A stretch of DNA of 64,000 bases from CAYQZD01 sp964421875 (GTDB taxonomy: Bacteria; Electryoneota; Tariuqbacteria; Tariuqbacterales; Tariuqbacteraceae): positions 1-64,000 of the forward strand of contig CAYQZD010000004.1 of the NCBI GenBank assembly GCA_964421875.1. Reading direction: 5' to 3'. The notes beneath the pieces were generated by a model. It did no database searches. It was given only the letters and a program-made list of their open reading frames with translations, and had not been told where the DNA came from. The position numbers and the translations under genes were made by a program. Position 1 is the first letter of the stretch. Every line of letters starts with the position of its first letter. This document shows positions 7,955-17,002 of the stretch, piece by piece.

Positions 7955-10267
7955 TCACTTCAATTCAAGTTCATCCCGCCAATACCGGGCTTTGCCCACG
8001 CCATACTGGTCGGAACTGCCGTCGAAGGCGAGTCCGAACAGCGAGGGGGCTTGCTCGAAGATGACCTGACCGTTATAAACCGCTTTTGAAACGTTGACCA
8101 CGGTGAATTTCAGCCGCTTCCCCGTCCTGACGGTGAAGTAAAAGTCGGCGTTGGTTTCCAAACCGCCGTAAACGATGCGGCCGGATTCGTAGGTGTATTT
8201 GGGGCGGCGGTAATCGCGTACTATGTCCATCCTGAGGTCGCTTTTGAGGCCCACTTTGATGATCTTACCGGAACATTCAATTGTTAAAGCCAATCCCGCG
8301 TCAAGGGGCTGAGTTTCTAACACGCTAATGCGGTCGAGCCAGCGCGAAGGATTTTCATCCGCCGGATGGGGGATTAAAACCGTAATGAAACCTATATGCT
8401 GGCCGAGTTCGAAATGCTGGGCGGTATACTGGCAGATAGCGTATTCATCCTGATAGTAACGGCGCTCTGGTTCGACCGACTCGAAGCGGTAATGAGTCTG
8501 CGGGAAGTATATCAGTAAACTGTTATCAGTGTCAAGTCCGATGTTCCTCAAAGAATCGTATTGGGTGTCGTACCAATGGTCTCCTTGCGCGGTAATTTTC
8601 CGGGTGTGCCAGAGGTTGGCGGCGGTAAGATAACCTTCCCGGACAGCTTTCAGAATGTCGAAGACGACGAACATTTCGGGATTCTTAATATAAACAATCA
8701 CCCGGTCCCATTGATAGCCCATTTTGTCGTCGAGGAGGCGGGTGCGGGAGTAATCGAATTCCTCAAAGGTGAGGAAATCCACTTTTTGGGTGCGGACCTG
8801 CCGGTAAGAGCCGGCGTTGCGCATAAATTCCAATACCGGCTGACCCGGAACCGCGGAATGTTCCTTGGTGTCTAAACGGTATTCCCCTTCTTTCTGACCA
8901 AACCAGATTTTTTCAGGGCGCACACAGAGCCGGTTGTGGAAATAATCGGCGCGGTAAGCCCCGTAAGGCCCCGATGGCATATAGTCGCGGTAACCCCCAT
9001 CGTGGAGCAGGACAGAGCCTTTGTGCATCAGCAGGGCGATGGAATTTTCATCGGAATGGCCGTGTGTCATCTTCTCCTCTTCCACCGGAATGCCGTCCCG
9101 GAGGTAATCGCGGAAGAGCAGACCTCCGTCCCCCTCGTCCCGGTAGTTGAGCAGCATATAGGTCGCTTCACTATCCCAGCCATTGCGGAAAACGATTTTC
9201 TTACCCTGCACATCCTCCATCACCTCCATGCTCAATTCCTCCGGCGCCTGGGGGATAATATCGTCCGCCGCCCAGTTGTAACAGTCGAACAGGATATAAG
9301 CTAACCCGGTGCGCCGGACCTGGCTGAAGTCGATGAATTTATCGGCAATGACCGCCGCCGCCCATTTTAAACGGGCGTCGCGGTAATGCGCCGCAGCGGC
9401 TTCAAAGAAGGCGAGAAAGCGGTCCCAGTTGGCGCGCCAGACCGAGTCGCCGAAATCCGGTATCATCCCGTCGGGGCACATCAGATAAAGGTAGTATTGC
9501 GCGTAGTAATACATTTCCGGAGTTCTGAATAATTCCCTCATCCGCTCTTTGACCTCGGCGTACCCCAGCAGGCTGTAAAGCCAGATAGCGTTGTAGAGGG
9601 AGGCGTCCTCGATTTCCCAATTGCCCCAGTTGTCGAAAGCCAGGGCGCGTTCATAAGCGCGCCAGTTAGGAGCGCGGGGATGGTCAGGGAGGGCTTTCAC
9701 CGCCCAGGCGAGGACTTCGGCGCGCAAGGCGGCGCGGTTCATTGCCCCCCATTCCTGGGACTGCAGGGTATAATCGATGCTGTGGGCGATGGTCTCTTCT
9801 ATCTTTTTCCGCTGGGATTTGCTCAAGAGCCCGGATTCCTTCAAGACGCAGTAAGCGCGGATATAGCGCATCGCGGTAAAGAAATCGGGCAGGGCGGGAA
9901 CGCCTTGCGTATAATCAGGGCGGAGGGCGGCGGCGTCCGGGGGGAATTCCCGGCGGTAACCGCCGTAGGTGAGCAGAACCTTTTCCGCGCGGCGGGCGTA
10001 TTCCTGATTCGATTCCAGTTTATACAGTTCAGCGTAGATGGCAGCCATTTCCAGAAATCGGGATGGTGGGCGGTATCCCCAGATGGTGTAGGGATTGAAT
10101 TTTTCGCGCCATGCCTCTTCCAGGGAATCGTAATGTGTCCAGACCCAGCCGGCGGCGGCGCGGGCGAATTCGAGGTATTCCGCGCGGGGAGTGGGCGCGG
10201 GATTTTCCGCTGTTGCGATGGATGATAGCAGCAGTATAATGATAATAATCATCAGTGTATTTCGCAT
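7955..10267 (-). CDS. Exported heparinase II/III-like polysaccharide lyase
   Basis: A 770-residue protein with a signal peptide (MRNTLMIIIIILLLSSIATA). Residues about 30-360 are an all-helical, Trp/Tyr-rich (alpha/alpha) toroid (WGAMNRAALRAEVLAWAV; NWEIEDASLYNAIWLYSL). Around residue 410-460 comes a heparinase II/III-like signature: MTHGHSDENSIALLMHKGSVLLHDGGYRDYM is here split as THGHSDENSIAL and LLHDGGYRDY, then YRADYFHNRL. The C-terminal half is beta-rich. Enzymes of this shape cleave uronic-acid polysaccharides in the periplasm or outside the cell by beta-elimination; the His/Tyr-rich centre supports this. The true substrate is not readable. No sulfatase or sugar-uptake gene is adjacent. 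Confidence 0.8.
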   Translation of the reverse strand: MRNTLMIIIIILLLSSIATAENPAPTPRAEYLEFARAAAGWVWTHYDSLEEAWREKFNPYTIWGYRPPSRFLEMAAIYAELYKLESNQEYARRAEKVLLTYGGYRREFPPDAAALRPDYTQGVPALPDFFTAMRYIRAYCVLKESGLLSKSQRKKIEETIAHSIDYTLQSQEWGAMNRAALRAEVLAWAVKALPDHPRAPNWRAYERALAFDNWGNWEIEDASLYNAIWLYSLLGYAEVKERMRELFRTPEMYYYAQYYLYLMCPDGMIPDFGDSVWRANWDRFLAFFEAAAAHYRDARLKWAAAVIADKFIDFSQVRRTGLAYILFDCYNWAADDIIPQAPEELSMEVMEDVQGKKIVFRNGWDSEATYMLLNYRDEGDGGLLFRDYLRDGIPVEEEKMTHGHSDENSIALLMHKGSVLLHDGGYRDYMPSGPYGAYRADYFHNRLCVRPEKIWFGQKEGEYRLDTKEHSAVPGQPVLEFMRNAGSYRQVRTQKVDFLTFEEFDYSRTRLLDDKMGYQWDRVIVYIKNPEMFVVFDILKAVREGYLTAANLWHTRKITAQGDHWYDTQYDSLRNIGLDTDNSLLIYFPQTHYRFESVEPERRYYQDEYAICQYTAQHFELGQHIGFITVLIPHPADENPSRWLDRISVLETQPLDAGLALTIECSGKIIKVGLKSDLRMDIVRDYRRPKYTYESGRIVYGGLETNADFYFTVRTGKRLKFTVVNVSKAVYNGQVIFEQAPSLFGLAFDGSSDQYGVGKARYWRDELELK

Positions 10268-10361
10268 TATATTCGGTTTCTCCGATTTAAATTCGATAAA
10301 GTCATCAAGTCAACAAGTCGGCAGTTCGACGAGTCCCCCGCTCGAAGACCACCCTCTTTTC

Positions 10362-10447
10362 GGCGGAATGAGATTCCGCCCTACAAGCCACCAAGCACCA
10401 AGCACCAAGCACCAAGCACCAAGCACCAAGCACCAAGCACCAAGCAC
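10362..10447. repeat. Hairpin plus heptamer array D
   Basis: GGCGGAATGAGATTCCGCC (10362-10380), CTACAAG, then eight almost perfect copies of the 7-mer CCAAGCA (10391-10447). Same polarity and order as array C. It lies 12 bases from the RidA stop codon. Confidence 0.9.
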
Positions 10448-10458
10448 TATTCACCAGT

Positions 10459-10905
10459 TCACCGCTTCACCGCCACCATCATAATTTCCACCAGAGCGTC
10501 GGCGGGGATACGGGACACTTCAAGCACGGCGCGAGCAGGATAATCCCCTTTGAAAAATTCGGTGTAGATGGTGTTGAATTCGGGATAGCGCTCCATATCG
10601 TTCACAAAAACCTGGCACTGGACCACGTCATTCAGGCTGAAGCCGGCGGTTTCGAGGACTGCTTGCTGGTTTTTCAGCGCCTGGCGGGCTTGAGCGGCGA
10701 AGCCTTCGGCCAGTTTGCCGGTGGCGGGGTCGAGGCCTATTTGTCCGGCGAGGTAGAGGGTGTTCCCCACCCTGACAGCCTGGGAATAGGGACCGATGGC
10801 GGCGGGCGCATTGGGCGATACGATGATTTCGCGGGATACGACCTCCCGCTCGTCGCAACTATAAATTAAAAGTGAGGCAACAAATATGGGAATAAGTCTA
10901 TTCAT
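10459..10905 (-). CDS. RidA (YjgF/UK114) family protein with lipoprotein-like signal
   Basis: Residues 26-148 are a full Rid-family domain: SPNAPAAIGPYSQAVRVGNTLYLAGQIGLDP is represented by IGPYSQAVRVGNTLYLAGQI, and PARAVLEVSRIP supplies the Arg that binds substrate carboxylates in RidA. RidA hydrolyses reactive enamines/imines from PLP enzymes, normally in the cytosol. This copy has an N-terminal hydrophobic leader ending LLIYSC, a plausible lipobox, so it is predicted to be exported and lipid-anchored. Start ATG at 10905 is preceded by AAGGAGGACTATTAT, a strong ribosome binding site, which supports the leader being translated. Monocistronic as far as can be seen. Confidence 0.88.
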   Translation of the reverse strand: MNRLIPIFVASLLIYSCDEREVVSREIIVSPNAPAAIGPYSQAVRVGNTLYLAGQIGLDPATGKLAEGFAAQARQALKNQQAVLETAGFSLNDVVQCQVFVNDMERYPEFNTIYTEFFKGDYPARAVLEVSRIPADALVEIMMVAVKR

Positions 10906-11210
10906 ATAATAGTCCTCCTTAATTTTATAGATTTATTATAATGCCGGGTTTGAAAAAGCCAACCTACAGATGCGCAACAAACCTAATGCAGCAAATTAGT
11001 TGTTTGCGCGCACGTATTTTAAATTATCACAATTATCAAAATAATCAAGAATGTAAATTAATTATCTACCTGCGATACTCAACGATACAGCGGGAAGCTG
11101 TTTCATTCTTTCGCGGTAAAACTTGAAGATAAGGATATAATTTGTTATATTTTTCACCATCTTAACTATAAACAGAACACTTTGAGATATTCATAGACAC
11201 AGGAAGCATT
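10906..11210. other. Divergent AT-rich intergenic region
   Basis: About 300 bases separate the divergent RidA-like and POT-like genes. It is AT-rich and must hold both promoters. A TATAAT at 11136-11141 could be a -10 for the rightward gene, but I see no good -35 at 17 bases. No RNA gene or repeat recognised. Confidence 0.4.
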
Positions 11211-12818
11211 GTGAGCGACGAAAACACTCAAACAGCAGCGAAAGAGCCTAAGGGGAAACGCGTTTTTGGGCGGACTTTCTGGTGCCTCAACGGCATCGAA
11301 ATGTGGGAACGGCTGGCGTATTTCGGGATGCGCAGCGTGGTTCCGGTTTACATCATGCAGGCGGACAATCCCGGAGGACTGCATTTCACAGCGGCCGATA
11401 AAGGGATAATCTACCTGTTCTGGTTTCTGTGTCAATCGGTTTTACCGATGTTCACCGGGGGGTATGCTGACAGGTACGGCTACAAAAAAACTCTGTTCGT
11501 GTCGGTGACGATGAACATCATCGGCTACATAATGATGGCGAACCTGCGGACTTTTCCCGGTTTTTTCGCGGGAGTGCTGGTGCTGGCCTGCGGTACGGCA
11601 TTATTCAAACCGAGCCTTCAGGGATCGCTGGCTCAGAACCTGACAAAGGCCAATTCCTCGGTCGGATGGGGAATATTTTACTGGGTGGTGAACATTGGCG
11701 CGGCCATCGGACCGTTTTTAGCTGATGTGATATTGGTAAACGCTTATACTCACAATCCTGACGGATTCTTTTTCAAGATTTTTGGCGCGGTCCGTTCGCA
11801 GTCTTCCTGGCGTTCGCTGTTTACAGCATCGGCGGTGATAACCTCATTCAATTATCTGATGATGCTGACCTATAAGGACGTCCCATCGGGAGCGTCGAAG
11901 AAGGAAAATCCACTGCAGGTATTTGTCCTCACCATCAAGAATATCGTGGAACCGCGCTTGATCGCGTGGCTGCTGATTATGTCCTGCTTCTGGCTTATGA
12001 TGTATCAGGTTTGGGATTTGCATCCCAATTTCATAGAGGATTGGATAGACAGTTCGGCGCTGGCGACTCATCTGCCCTGGAAAATGGAGACCGACCGCGG
12101 GGTGATGGTTCCTCAGCATATAATGCTCAATCTCAATGCGCTCTGGATAATCTGCTTCATGGTGCCGATATCCTGGATGGTCAGGCGGATGCGGGTATTG
12201 GAGTGTATGATATTCGGGATGGCGCTGGCGACAGCCGGGACTATAGTCAGCGGTTTCACCAGTGTGGGCTCGATTTTCCTTTTGGGGATAGTCTTCTTCT
12301 CCACCGGCGAGATGATGACCGGTCCTAAAAAGAACGAATACCTGGGATTGATAGCCCCTCCGGGGAAGAAAGGATTATTTTTAGGCTATGTGAACATCCC
12401 TGTGGGCATCGGAGGCGGATTCGGCGCCATGCTGGCGGGTTTGCTGTATGGACGCTACGGCGAGAAGGCGACTCTGGCGATGAAATACATGGCTGAGAAG
12501 ACGCAGTTCGGTTTGTCCAAAGGCTGGGACGGAAAAATATCTTCGCTGGAAAGCACATTGGGAGTAACGCGGTCCGGTGTGTTCGATGAAATGGGACAAA
12601 TAACAGAGCCGGGAGCTTTCCATAAGCTGCTGGAGGTGTTAAGACTGGAGACCGCGAATCCGGATTTAAGCGCTGTAGAAGTTACGCGTCTGCTGTGGGA
12701 CACATATAATCCGCAGTTTCACGTTTGGATTCCCTTCGCCGCCATCGGCATGATAGCCATCATTGCATTGGTGATATTCAGCCGGATGGCGCGGAAGTGG
12801 TCGGATATGGATGCGTGA
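11211..12818 (+). CDS. POT-like MFS transporter (peptide:H+ symporter superfamily)
   Basis: A 535-residue protein with about 12 membrane segments. The start, NGIEMWERLAYFGMRSVVPVYI, is a variant of the POT ExxERFxYY helix, and GTALFKPSLQGSLAQNL plus IFYWVVNIGAAIGPFLA mirror the POT family helix 4-5 signature. POT proteins import di- and tripeptides with protons. The motif departures (Leu-Ala-Tyr-Phe for Phe-x-Tyr-Tyr) mean the substrate could differ. Start is GTG at 11211 with AGGAAG six bases upstream. It lies upstream of an exported S9 peptidase and a second MFS protein on the same strand. Confidence 0.82.
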   Translation: MSDENTQTAAKEPKGKRVFGRTFWCLNGIEMWERLAYFGMRSVVPVYIMQADNPGGLHFTAADKGIIYLFWFLCQSVLPMFTGGYADRYGYKKTLFVSVTMNIIGYIMMANLRTFPGFFAGVLVLACGTALFKPSLQGSLAQNLTKANSSVGWGIFYWVVNIGAAIGPFLADVILVNAYTHNPDGFFFKIFGAVRSQSSWRSLFTASAVITSFNYLMMLTYKDVPSGASKKENPLQVFVLTIKNIVEPRLIAWLLIMSCFWLMMYQVWDLHPNFIEDWIDSSALATHLPWKMETDRGVMVPQHIMLNLNALWIICFMVPISWMVRRMRVLECMIFGMALATAGTIVSGFTSVGSIFLLGIVFFSTGEMMTGPKKNEYLGLIAPPGKKGLFLGYVNIPVGIGGGFGAMLAGLLYGRYGEKATLAMKYMAEKTQFGLSKGWDGKISSLESTLGVTRSGVFDEMGQITEPGAFHKLLEVLRLETANPDLSAVEVTRLLWDTYNPQFHVWIPFAAIGMIAIIALVIFSRMARKWSDMDA

Positions 12819-12821
12819 TGA

Positions 12822-12912
12822 TGGTGGTTAGTGGTTGGTGGTTGGTGGTTGGTGGTTGGTGGTTGGTGGTTGGTGAATGGTGATTGGTGGTTGGTGGATA
12901 GTGGATGGTGGT
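12822..12912. repeat. Heptanucleotide tandem array E
   Basis: Thirteen in-phase 7-base units, mostly TGGTGGT/TTGGTGG, beginning 4 bases after the transporter stop codon. The GGCGGGA hairpin at 12964-12982 follows 50 bases later. Confidence 0.92.
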
Positions 12913-12960
12913 CATTGTTCAGAAGTTGATTGCTAATAATTATAGATGAGTGATAAATGT

Positions 12961-12988
12961 AAAGGCGGGAATCAATCCCGCCTTTTTT
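12961..12988 (+). terminator. Strong Rho-independent terminator
   Basis: AAGGCGGGA and TCCCGCCTT arms around a 5-base loop, followed by a run of six T. It terminates the POT-like gene, 140 bases past its stop; the A-run on the other arm could let it act leftward too. Confidence 0.85.
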
Positions 12989-13151
12989 GTTTGTACTTCA
13001 GCAATCTGCGTGAATATAACTTGATTATTAAGCGAAAATACATATATTATCTGAAAATGTTGAGCGATACTAGGGAATAATCTAAAACACGCCTCTATTT
13101 TTTCTAAAATAGGGAATATCACTATAGCCTTTACAAGCAATTACCTATATC

Positions 13152-13219
13152 GTCATTCCGGCGCAGCCGGAATCCCTCCGGGAAAGAAGGATTCTGGCTC
13201 GCTTCGCGGCCAGAATGAC
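13152..13219. repeat. GTCATTCC...GAATGAC palindromic element, copy 2
   Basis: A 68-base copy nearly identical to copy 1 in the core (CCGGCGCAGCCGGAATCC; GGATTCTGGCTCGC; GCCAGAATGAC). Its outer flanks have diverged. It lies in the 12819-13312 gap with array E and the terminator; the rest of the gap shows nothing recognisable. Confidence 0.9.
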
Positions 13220-13312
13220 GCTTGCGCATTGTATAGATTAAGTTATACCACATCTTGAAATTATATACGTTAACTCCATAATATTAAACAAATTGGGGGG
13301 AGGAGATTTGAT

Positions 13313-15334
13313 ATGAAGTTTAATACTTATTTACGTTTACTTATTGTTATCGCTCTTTGCAGCGTCGCAGTACTGGTGACTTCCTGCGGGAAAAAGGAAG
13401 TGGCGCTAATCCCCCGCGATGTGATTTTCGGCAATCCGGAGAAGGTATCGCCCCGGCTTTCCCCGGACGGGACGATGCTGGCTTACGTCGCGCCCTACGA
13501 AGGGGTGCTGAATGTCTGGGTCAGGACCATCGGCGAGGAGGACGACCGGGCGGTCACCAAGGACGACAACCGCGGCGTCCGGCGCTATTTTTGGGCGGAG
13601 GACAATCTGCGCATCCTCTACCTGCAGGATGTGGGCGGCAACGAGAATTGGCGGCTTTACGGGATTCACCTGGAGACCGATTCGGTTAAGGATTACACCC
13701 CGTTCGATGAGGTTCAGGTTCGGATAGTGGACCGCAACAAGCATTTCCCCAACGAACTCTTGATATCGATGAACAAGGAGAATATCCAGTTTCACGATGT
13801 TTATCATTTGGATTTGACCAGCGGGGAATTGAAGATGACGGCTCGGAATCCGGGCAATTACGTGGGCTGGGTGACGGACGCCGAGTTCAAGGTTCGGGGA
13901 GCTTTAGCCGCCAACGCTGAAGGGGGAATGGAGCTGATGGTTCGGGATAACGAGGAATCGACCTGGGAGAAGAAAATCGTCTGGGATCAGGACAACAGCC
14001 TCACCAGCGGGCCGGTGTGTTTCACTTTAGACGGCAAATCGATGATACTCATCGACTCGCGCGAGGTGAATGCGGGGAGGCTTATCAAGTATGAAATCAA
14101 GACTGGCGCCATTAGAATCATCGCCGAGGACCCCACTTACGACGTCAGCGACGCGATGATACATCCCGACACCTACGAGGTGCAGGCGGTGGCTTTCACC
14201 AAGGAGCGTGAGGTGTGGACCGTTCTGGACAGCGCTATCAAGGCGGATTTCGAAGTCATTTCCAAGCTGGACCGGGGTGATTACGGCGTTAGCAGCCGGG
14301 ACAACGCTGACAAGACCTGGCTGGTCTATTTCCGCGCCGACAATGGGCCTATCGCCTATTACGCTTACGACCGCGAGAGCAAAGCGGGGAAATTCCTGTT
14401 CCACCACCGTTCGGAATTGAACAATTATCTATTAGCGCCGATGGAGCCGATTTCTTTCGAATCCCGCGACGGCTTCACCATTCACGGTTACATCACTTAT
14501 CCTCCGGGCAAGGGCCGCAAGAACCTCCCGCTGGTGCTGAATGTTCATGGAGGACCTTGGTACCGGGACACCTGGGGCTACTATCCCGAAGCGCAGTGGC
14601 TGGCGAACCGGGGCTATTGCTGCCTACAGGTTAATTTCCGAGGATCCACCGGCTACGGTAAGGAATTTTTGAACGCGGGCAACAAGGAATGGGGCGGTAA
14701 AATGCAGAACGACCTCACCGACGCGGTGGAATGGGCAGTAGCTCAAGGTATCGCCGATGCGGAGCAGGTGGCGATATACGGCGGCTCCTACGGAGGCTAC
14801 GCCGCGCTTGTGGGAGCGACCTTTACGCCGGACTTATACTGCTGCGCGGTGGACATAGTGGGACCCTGCAACCTCATCACCTTCATTCAGACCATTCCGC
14901 CTTACTGGATGCCGCTGATGAGCGTTTTTAAGAAGCGTGTAGGGGATTTGGAGACAGAAGAGGAAATGCTGTGGGAACGTTCGCCGCTGTCCAAGGCGGA
15001 CAATATCAAAATACCGATGCTGATTGCGCAGGGCGCTAACGACCCTCGGGTAAATCAGGCGGAATCGGAACAGATTGTGAAGGCAATGGCGGACAAAGGG
15101 CTCGATTACGAATACCTGTTGTTCCCGGATGAAGGGCACGGTTTCGCTAAACCCGACAACCGCCTGGCTTACTATGCGTCGGCGGAACAGTTCCTGGCTA
15201 AACACCTGGGCGGCCGCTATGAAGAAGCGGGGCCTGAAGTTCAGAAAAAACTGGACGAGGTGAGGAGCGAACCTGCGGAGACAGAAGAAGCAGAAGCCGA
15301 GGAAGAGACAGCAGAGGTTCCGGAAGAGGAATAG
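13313..15334 (+). CDS. Lipoprotein S9-family prolyl oligopeptidase-type peptidase
   Basis: A 673-residue serine peptidase. The leader ends LVTSCGKKE, a lipobox, so it is probably anchored in the periplasm. Residues about 40-370 are a beta-propeller (VSPRLSPDGTMLAYV); the C-terminal alpha/beta hydrolase has nucleophile GGSYGGYA (Ser about 492), acid AQGANDPRVN and base DEGHGFAKP. LVLNVHGGPWYRD forms the oxyanion region. It would trim short peptides, probably for uptake by the POT-like transporters on either side. The last 30 residues are a low-complexity Glu-rich tail. Start ATG at 13313 follows GGGGGGAGGAG. Confidence 0.93.
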   Translation: MKFNTYLRLLIVIALCSVAVLVTSCGKKEVALIPRDVIFGNPEKVSPRLSPDGTMLAYVAPYEGVLNVWVRTIGEEDDRAVTKDDNRGVRRYFWAEDNLRILYLQDVGGNENWRLYGIHLETDSVKDYTPFDEVQVRIVDRNKHFPNELLISMNKENIQFHDVYHLDLTSGELKMTARNPGNYVGWVTDAEFKVRGALAANAEGGMELMVRDNEESTWEKKIVWDQDNSLTSGPVCFTLDGKSMILIDSREVNAGRLIKYEIKTGAIRIIAEDPTYDVSDAMIHPDTYEVQAVAFTKEREVWTVLDSAIKADFEVISKLDRGDYGVSSRDNADKTWLVYFRADNGPIAYYAYDRESKAGKFLFHHRSELNNYLLAPMEPISFESRDGFTIHGYITYPPGKGRKNLPLVLNVHGGPWYRDTWGYYPEAQWLANRGYCCLQVNFRGSTGYGKEFLNAGNKEWGGKMQNDLTDAVEWAVAQGIADAEQVAIYGGSYGGYAALVGATFTPDLYCCAVDIVGPCNLITFIQTIPPYWMPLMSVFKKRVGDLETEEEMLWERSPLSKADNIKIPMLIAQGANDPRVNQAESEQIVKAMADKGLDYEYLLFPDEGHGFAKPDNRLAYYASAEQFLAKHLGGRYEEAGPEVQKKLDEVRSEPAETEEAEAEEETAEVPEEE

Positions 15335-15410
15335 CGCCGAACAGGCAATTAATTGTAATACAGTAATTTACCATTAGTTTGCTGTGATTGCAGGAAAATA
15401 GAGAGAGTTA

Positions 15411-15455
15411 AAGGGCGTCTCTGCGGAACTGAAGTTTTAGCGGGACGCCTTTTTT
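15411..15455 (+). terminator. Rho-independent terminator after the S9 peptidase
   Basis: GGGCGTC (15413-15419) pairs with GGACGCC (15443-15449) across a 23-base loop, followed by TTTTTT. It lies 77 bases after the peptidase stop and before the next transporter. Confidence 0.75.
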
Positions 15456-15514
15456 AGGAAGTGTCAAGTAACAAGTGTGAAAGTAACAAGTATATATAGC
15501 AGAAAAGGCAGACA

Positions 15515-16879
15515 TTGACAGACAACGAAGGGGACAAGAAAGACCTCAGCCTTAAAGAATCGCTGAGTATTTTATTCAGGGCTTCCAAGGGATTCTGGCT
15601 GGTAAATATGATAAACTTCGGGGACGGGATAGCGTATTTCGGGATACTGACACTGCTGACCCGTTTCTTGGGAACACGACTGGATTTGCCGGACACTACT
15701 ACGGGCCTCAGCGTGTCGATGTATACGGGGATGGTGACGTTGTTTATGTTCGGCGGGGGATTTGTATCGGACAAGCTGGGAGTGCGGCGGGCTTTGGGCT
15801 GGTCGCTGTTCGTGATACTGCTGGGGCGGATACTGCTGGCGGGGGCGCCGATGGGATTGGAGGGGGGATTCGCCAAGTATTCGGCTTGGCTGGGATTATT
15901 GCTGGCGGCTTTGGGGACGGGAGTGCTGCAGCCGGCTCTATACGCCGGAGTCAAGGAGTACACCGATTCGCGCACCGCCACCATCGGATATGGTCTGCTC
16001 TACTCTATTATGAACTTAGGGATTGTGGCGGAAACCTTTGTCTCGCCTTTCATCCGCACCGGAGGCACCTTTCTCAACCTGGGATTTACTGAAATCATCG
16101 GGCTGGGCTGGGGGATTGACGGGGTGTATTGGACGATGGTATCGGTGACTGGGCTGATGCTGTTCCTGCATCTTTCACTGTTCACACGGCGGGTGGAGGC
16201 TACCGACCGGCAGGTGGTTGAGGAGCCGCAGGTGGATAAACCTCAGTTTACGTTGAAGCAGCGGATAATGGAGCTGCCGTTTTTGGACCCGCATTTCATG
16301 TTTTTCATCTTCATTCTTCTGCCGGTCAGAACTATTTTCGCGCACGATTTCCTGACGATGCCGGACTATATTTTCCGGGAGTTTCCGGCGGAGGTGGGGG
16401 CGAAATTCGAATGGATACACGGTCTCAATCCGTTGATAATCGTGATATTCGTCCCGACCATCGCGGCTGCTACGCGCAAGGTGAAGATAATCAATATGAT
16501 GATTATCGGGACCTTAATCACGGCGACCATACCGTTCATTTTAACGCCGGGACCGAGGCTTTGGACGCTGCTCACTTATGTTATCATCTACTCGCTGGGG
16601 GAAGCGGTTTGGTCATCGCGTTTCCTGGAGTATGTGGCGGATATGGCGCCCACGGGGAGGGTGGGGGCTTATATGGGGCTGGCGGGGATACCGTGGTTTA
16701 TGGCGAAGTTCACCACGGGCTTTTATTCGGGATCGATGCTGGAGAAGTTCGTTCCGGAGAACGGTCCTCACGACAGCGGGACGATGTGGGGGATATACGC
16801 CTGCATTGCGTTGATAAGCCCGATATGCCTGATTTTAATGAGAAAGTGGCTGGAAAAGGGGCGGCATACCAGTGGGTGA
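15515..16879 (+). CDS. MFS transporter, divergent POT-like
   Basis: A 454-residue, roughly 12-segment transporter. FWLVNMINFGDGIAYFGI takes the place of the POT first-helix motif, and ALGTGVLQPALYAGV with GYGLLYSIMNLGIVAETFVSPFI parallels the FKPxxS and INLGA motifs of the better POT homologues in this window. The catalytic Glu-Arg pairs of true POTs are poorly kept, so the substrate is uncertain. Start is TTG at 15515 with AAAAGG upstream; the preceding 35 bases contain AAGTAACAAG repeats. The stop is followed directly by heptamer array F. Confidence 0.75.
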   Translation: MTDNEGDKKDLSLKESLSILFRASKGFWLVNMINFGDGIAYFGILTLLTRFLGTRLDLPDTTTGLSVSMYTGMVTLFMFGGGFVSDKLGVRRALGWSLFVILLGRILLAGAPMGLEGGFAKYSAWLGLLLAALGTGVLQPALYAGVKEYTDSRTATIGYGLLYSIMNLGIVAETFVSPFIRTGGTFLNLGFTEIIGLGWGIDGVYWTMVSVTGLMLFLHLSLFTRRVEATDRQVVEEPQVDKPQFTLKQRIMELPFLDPHFMFFIFILLPVRTIFAHDFLTMPDYIFREFPAEVGAKFEWIHGLNPLIIVIFVPTIAAATRKVKIINMMIIGTLITATIPFILTPGPRLWTLLTYVIIYSLGEAVWSSRFLEYVADMAPTGRVGAYMGLAGIPWFMAKFTTGFYSGSMLEKFVPENGPHDSGTMWGIYACIALISPICLILMRKWLEKGRHTSG

Positions 16880-16881
16880 TT

Positions 16882-16923
16882 TTAGTGGTTGGTGGTTGGT
16901 GGTTGGTGATTAGTGTTTGGTGG
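16882..16923. repeat. Heptanucleotide tandem array F
   Basis: Six in-phase 7-base units (TTAGTGG, TTGGTGG twice, TTGGTGA, TTAGTGT, TTGGTGG), starting 3 bases after the transporter stop. No paired hairpin seen here. Confidence 0.88.
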
Positions 16924-17002
16924 TTATGTCGACTTGTGCGGTAGAAACAAACTTTTCGTTGCCACAGAATCGCTGTCCCATAATGTTCGTAATTTTTGTA
17001 GA

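Noticed and set aside
10391..10447. Regular repeats that might be a CRISPR array
   Set aside because: The period is only 7 bases, there are no spacers and no cas genes nearby; these are simple tandem arrays.
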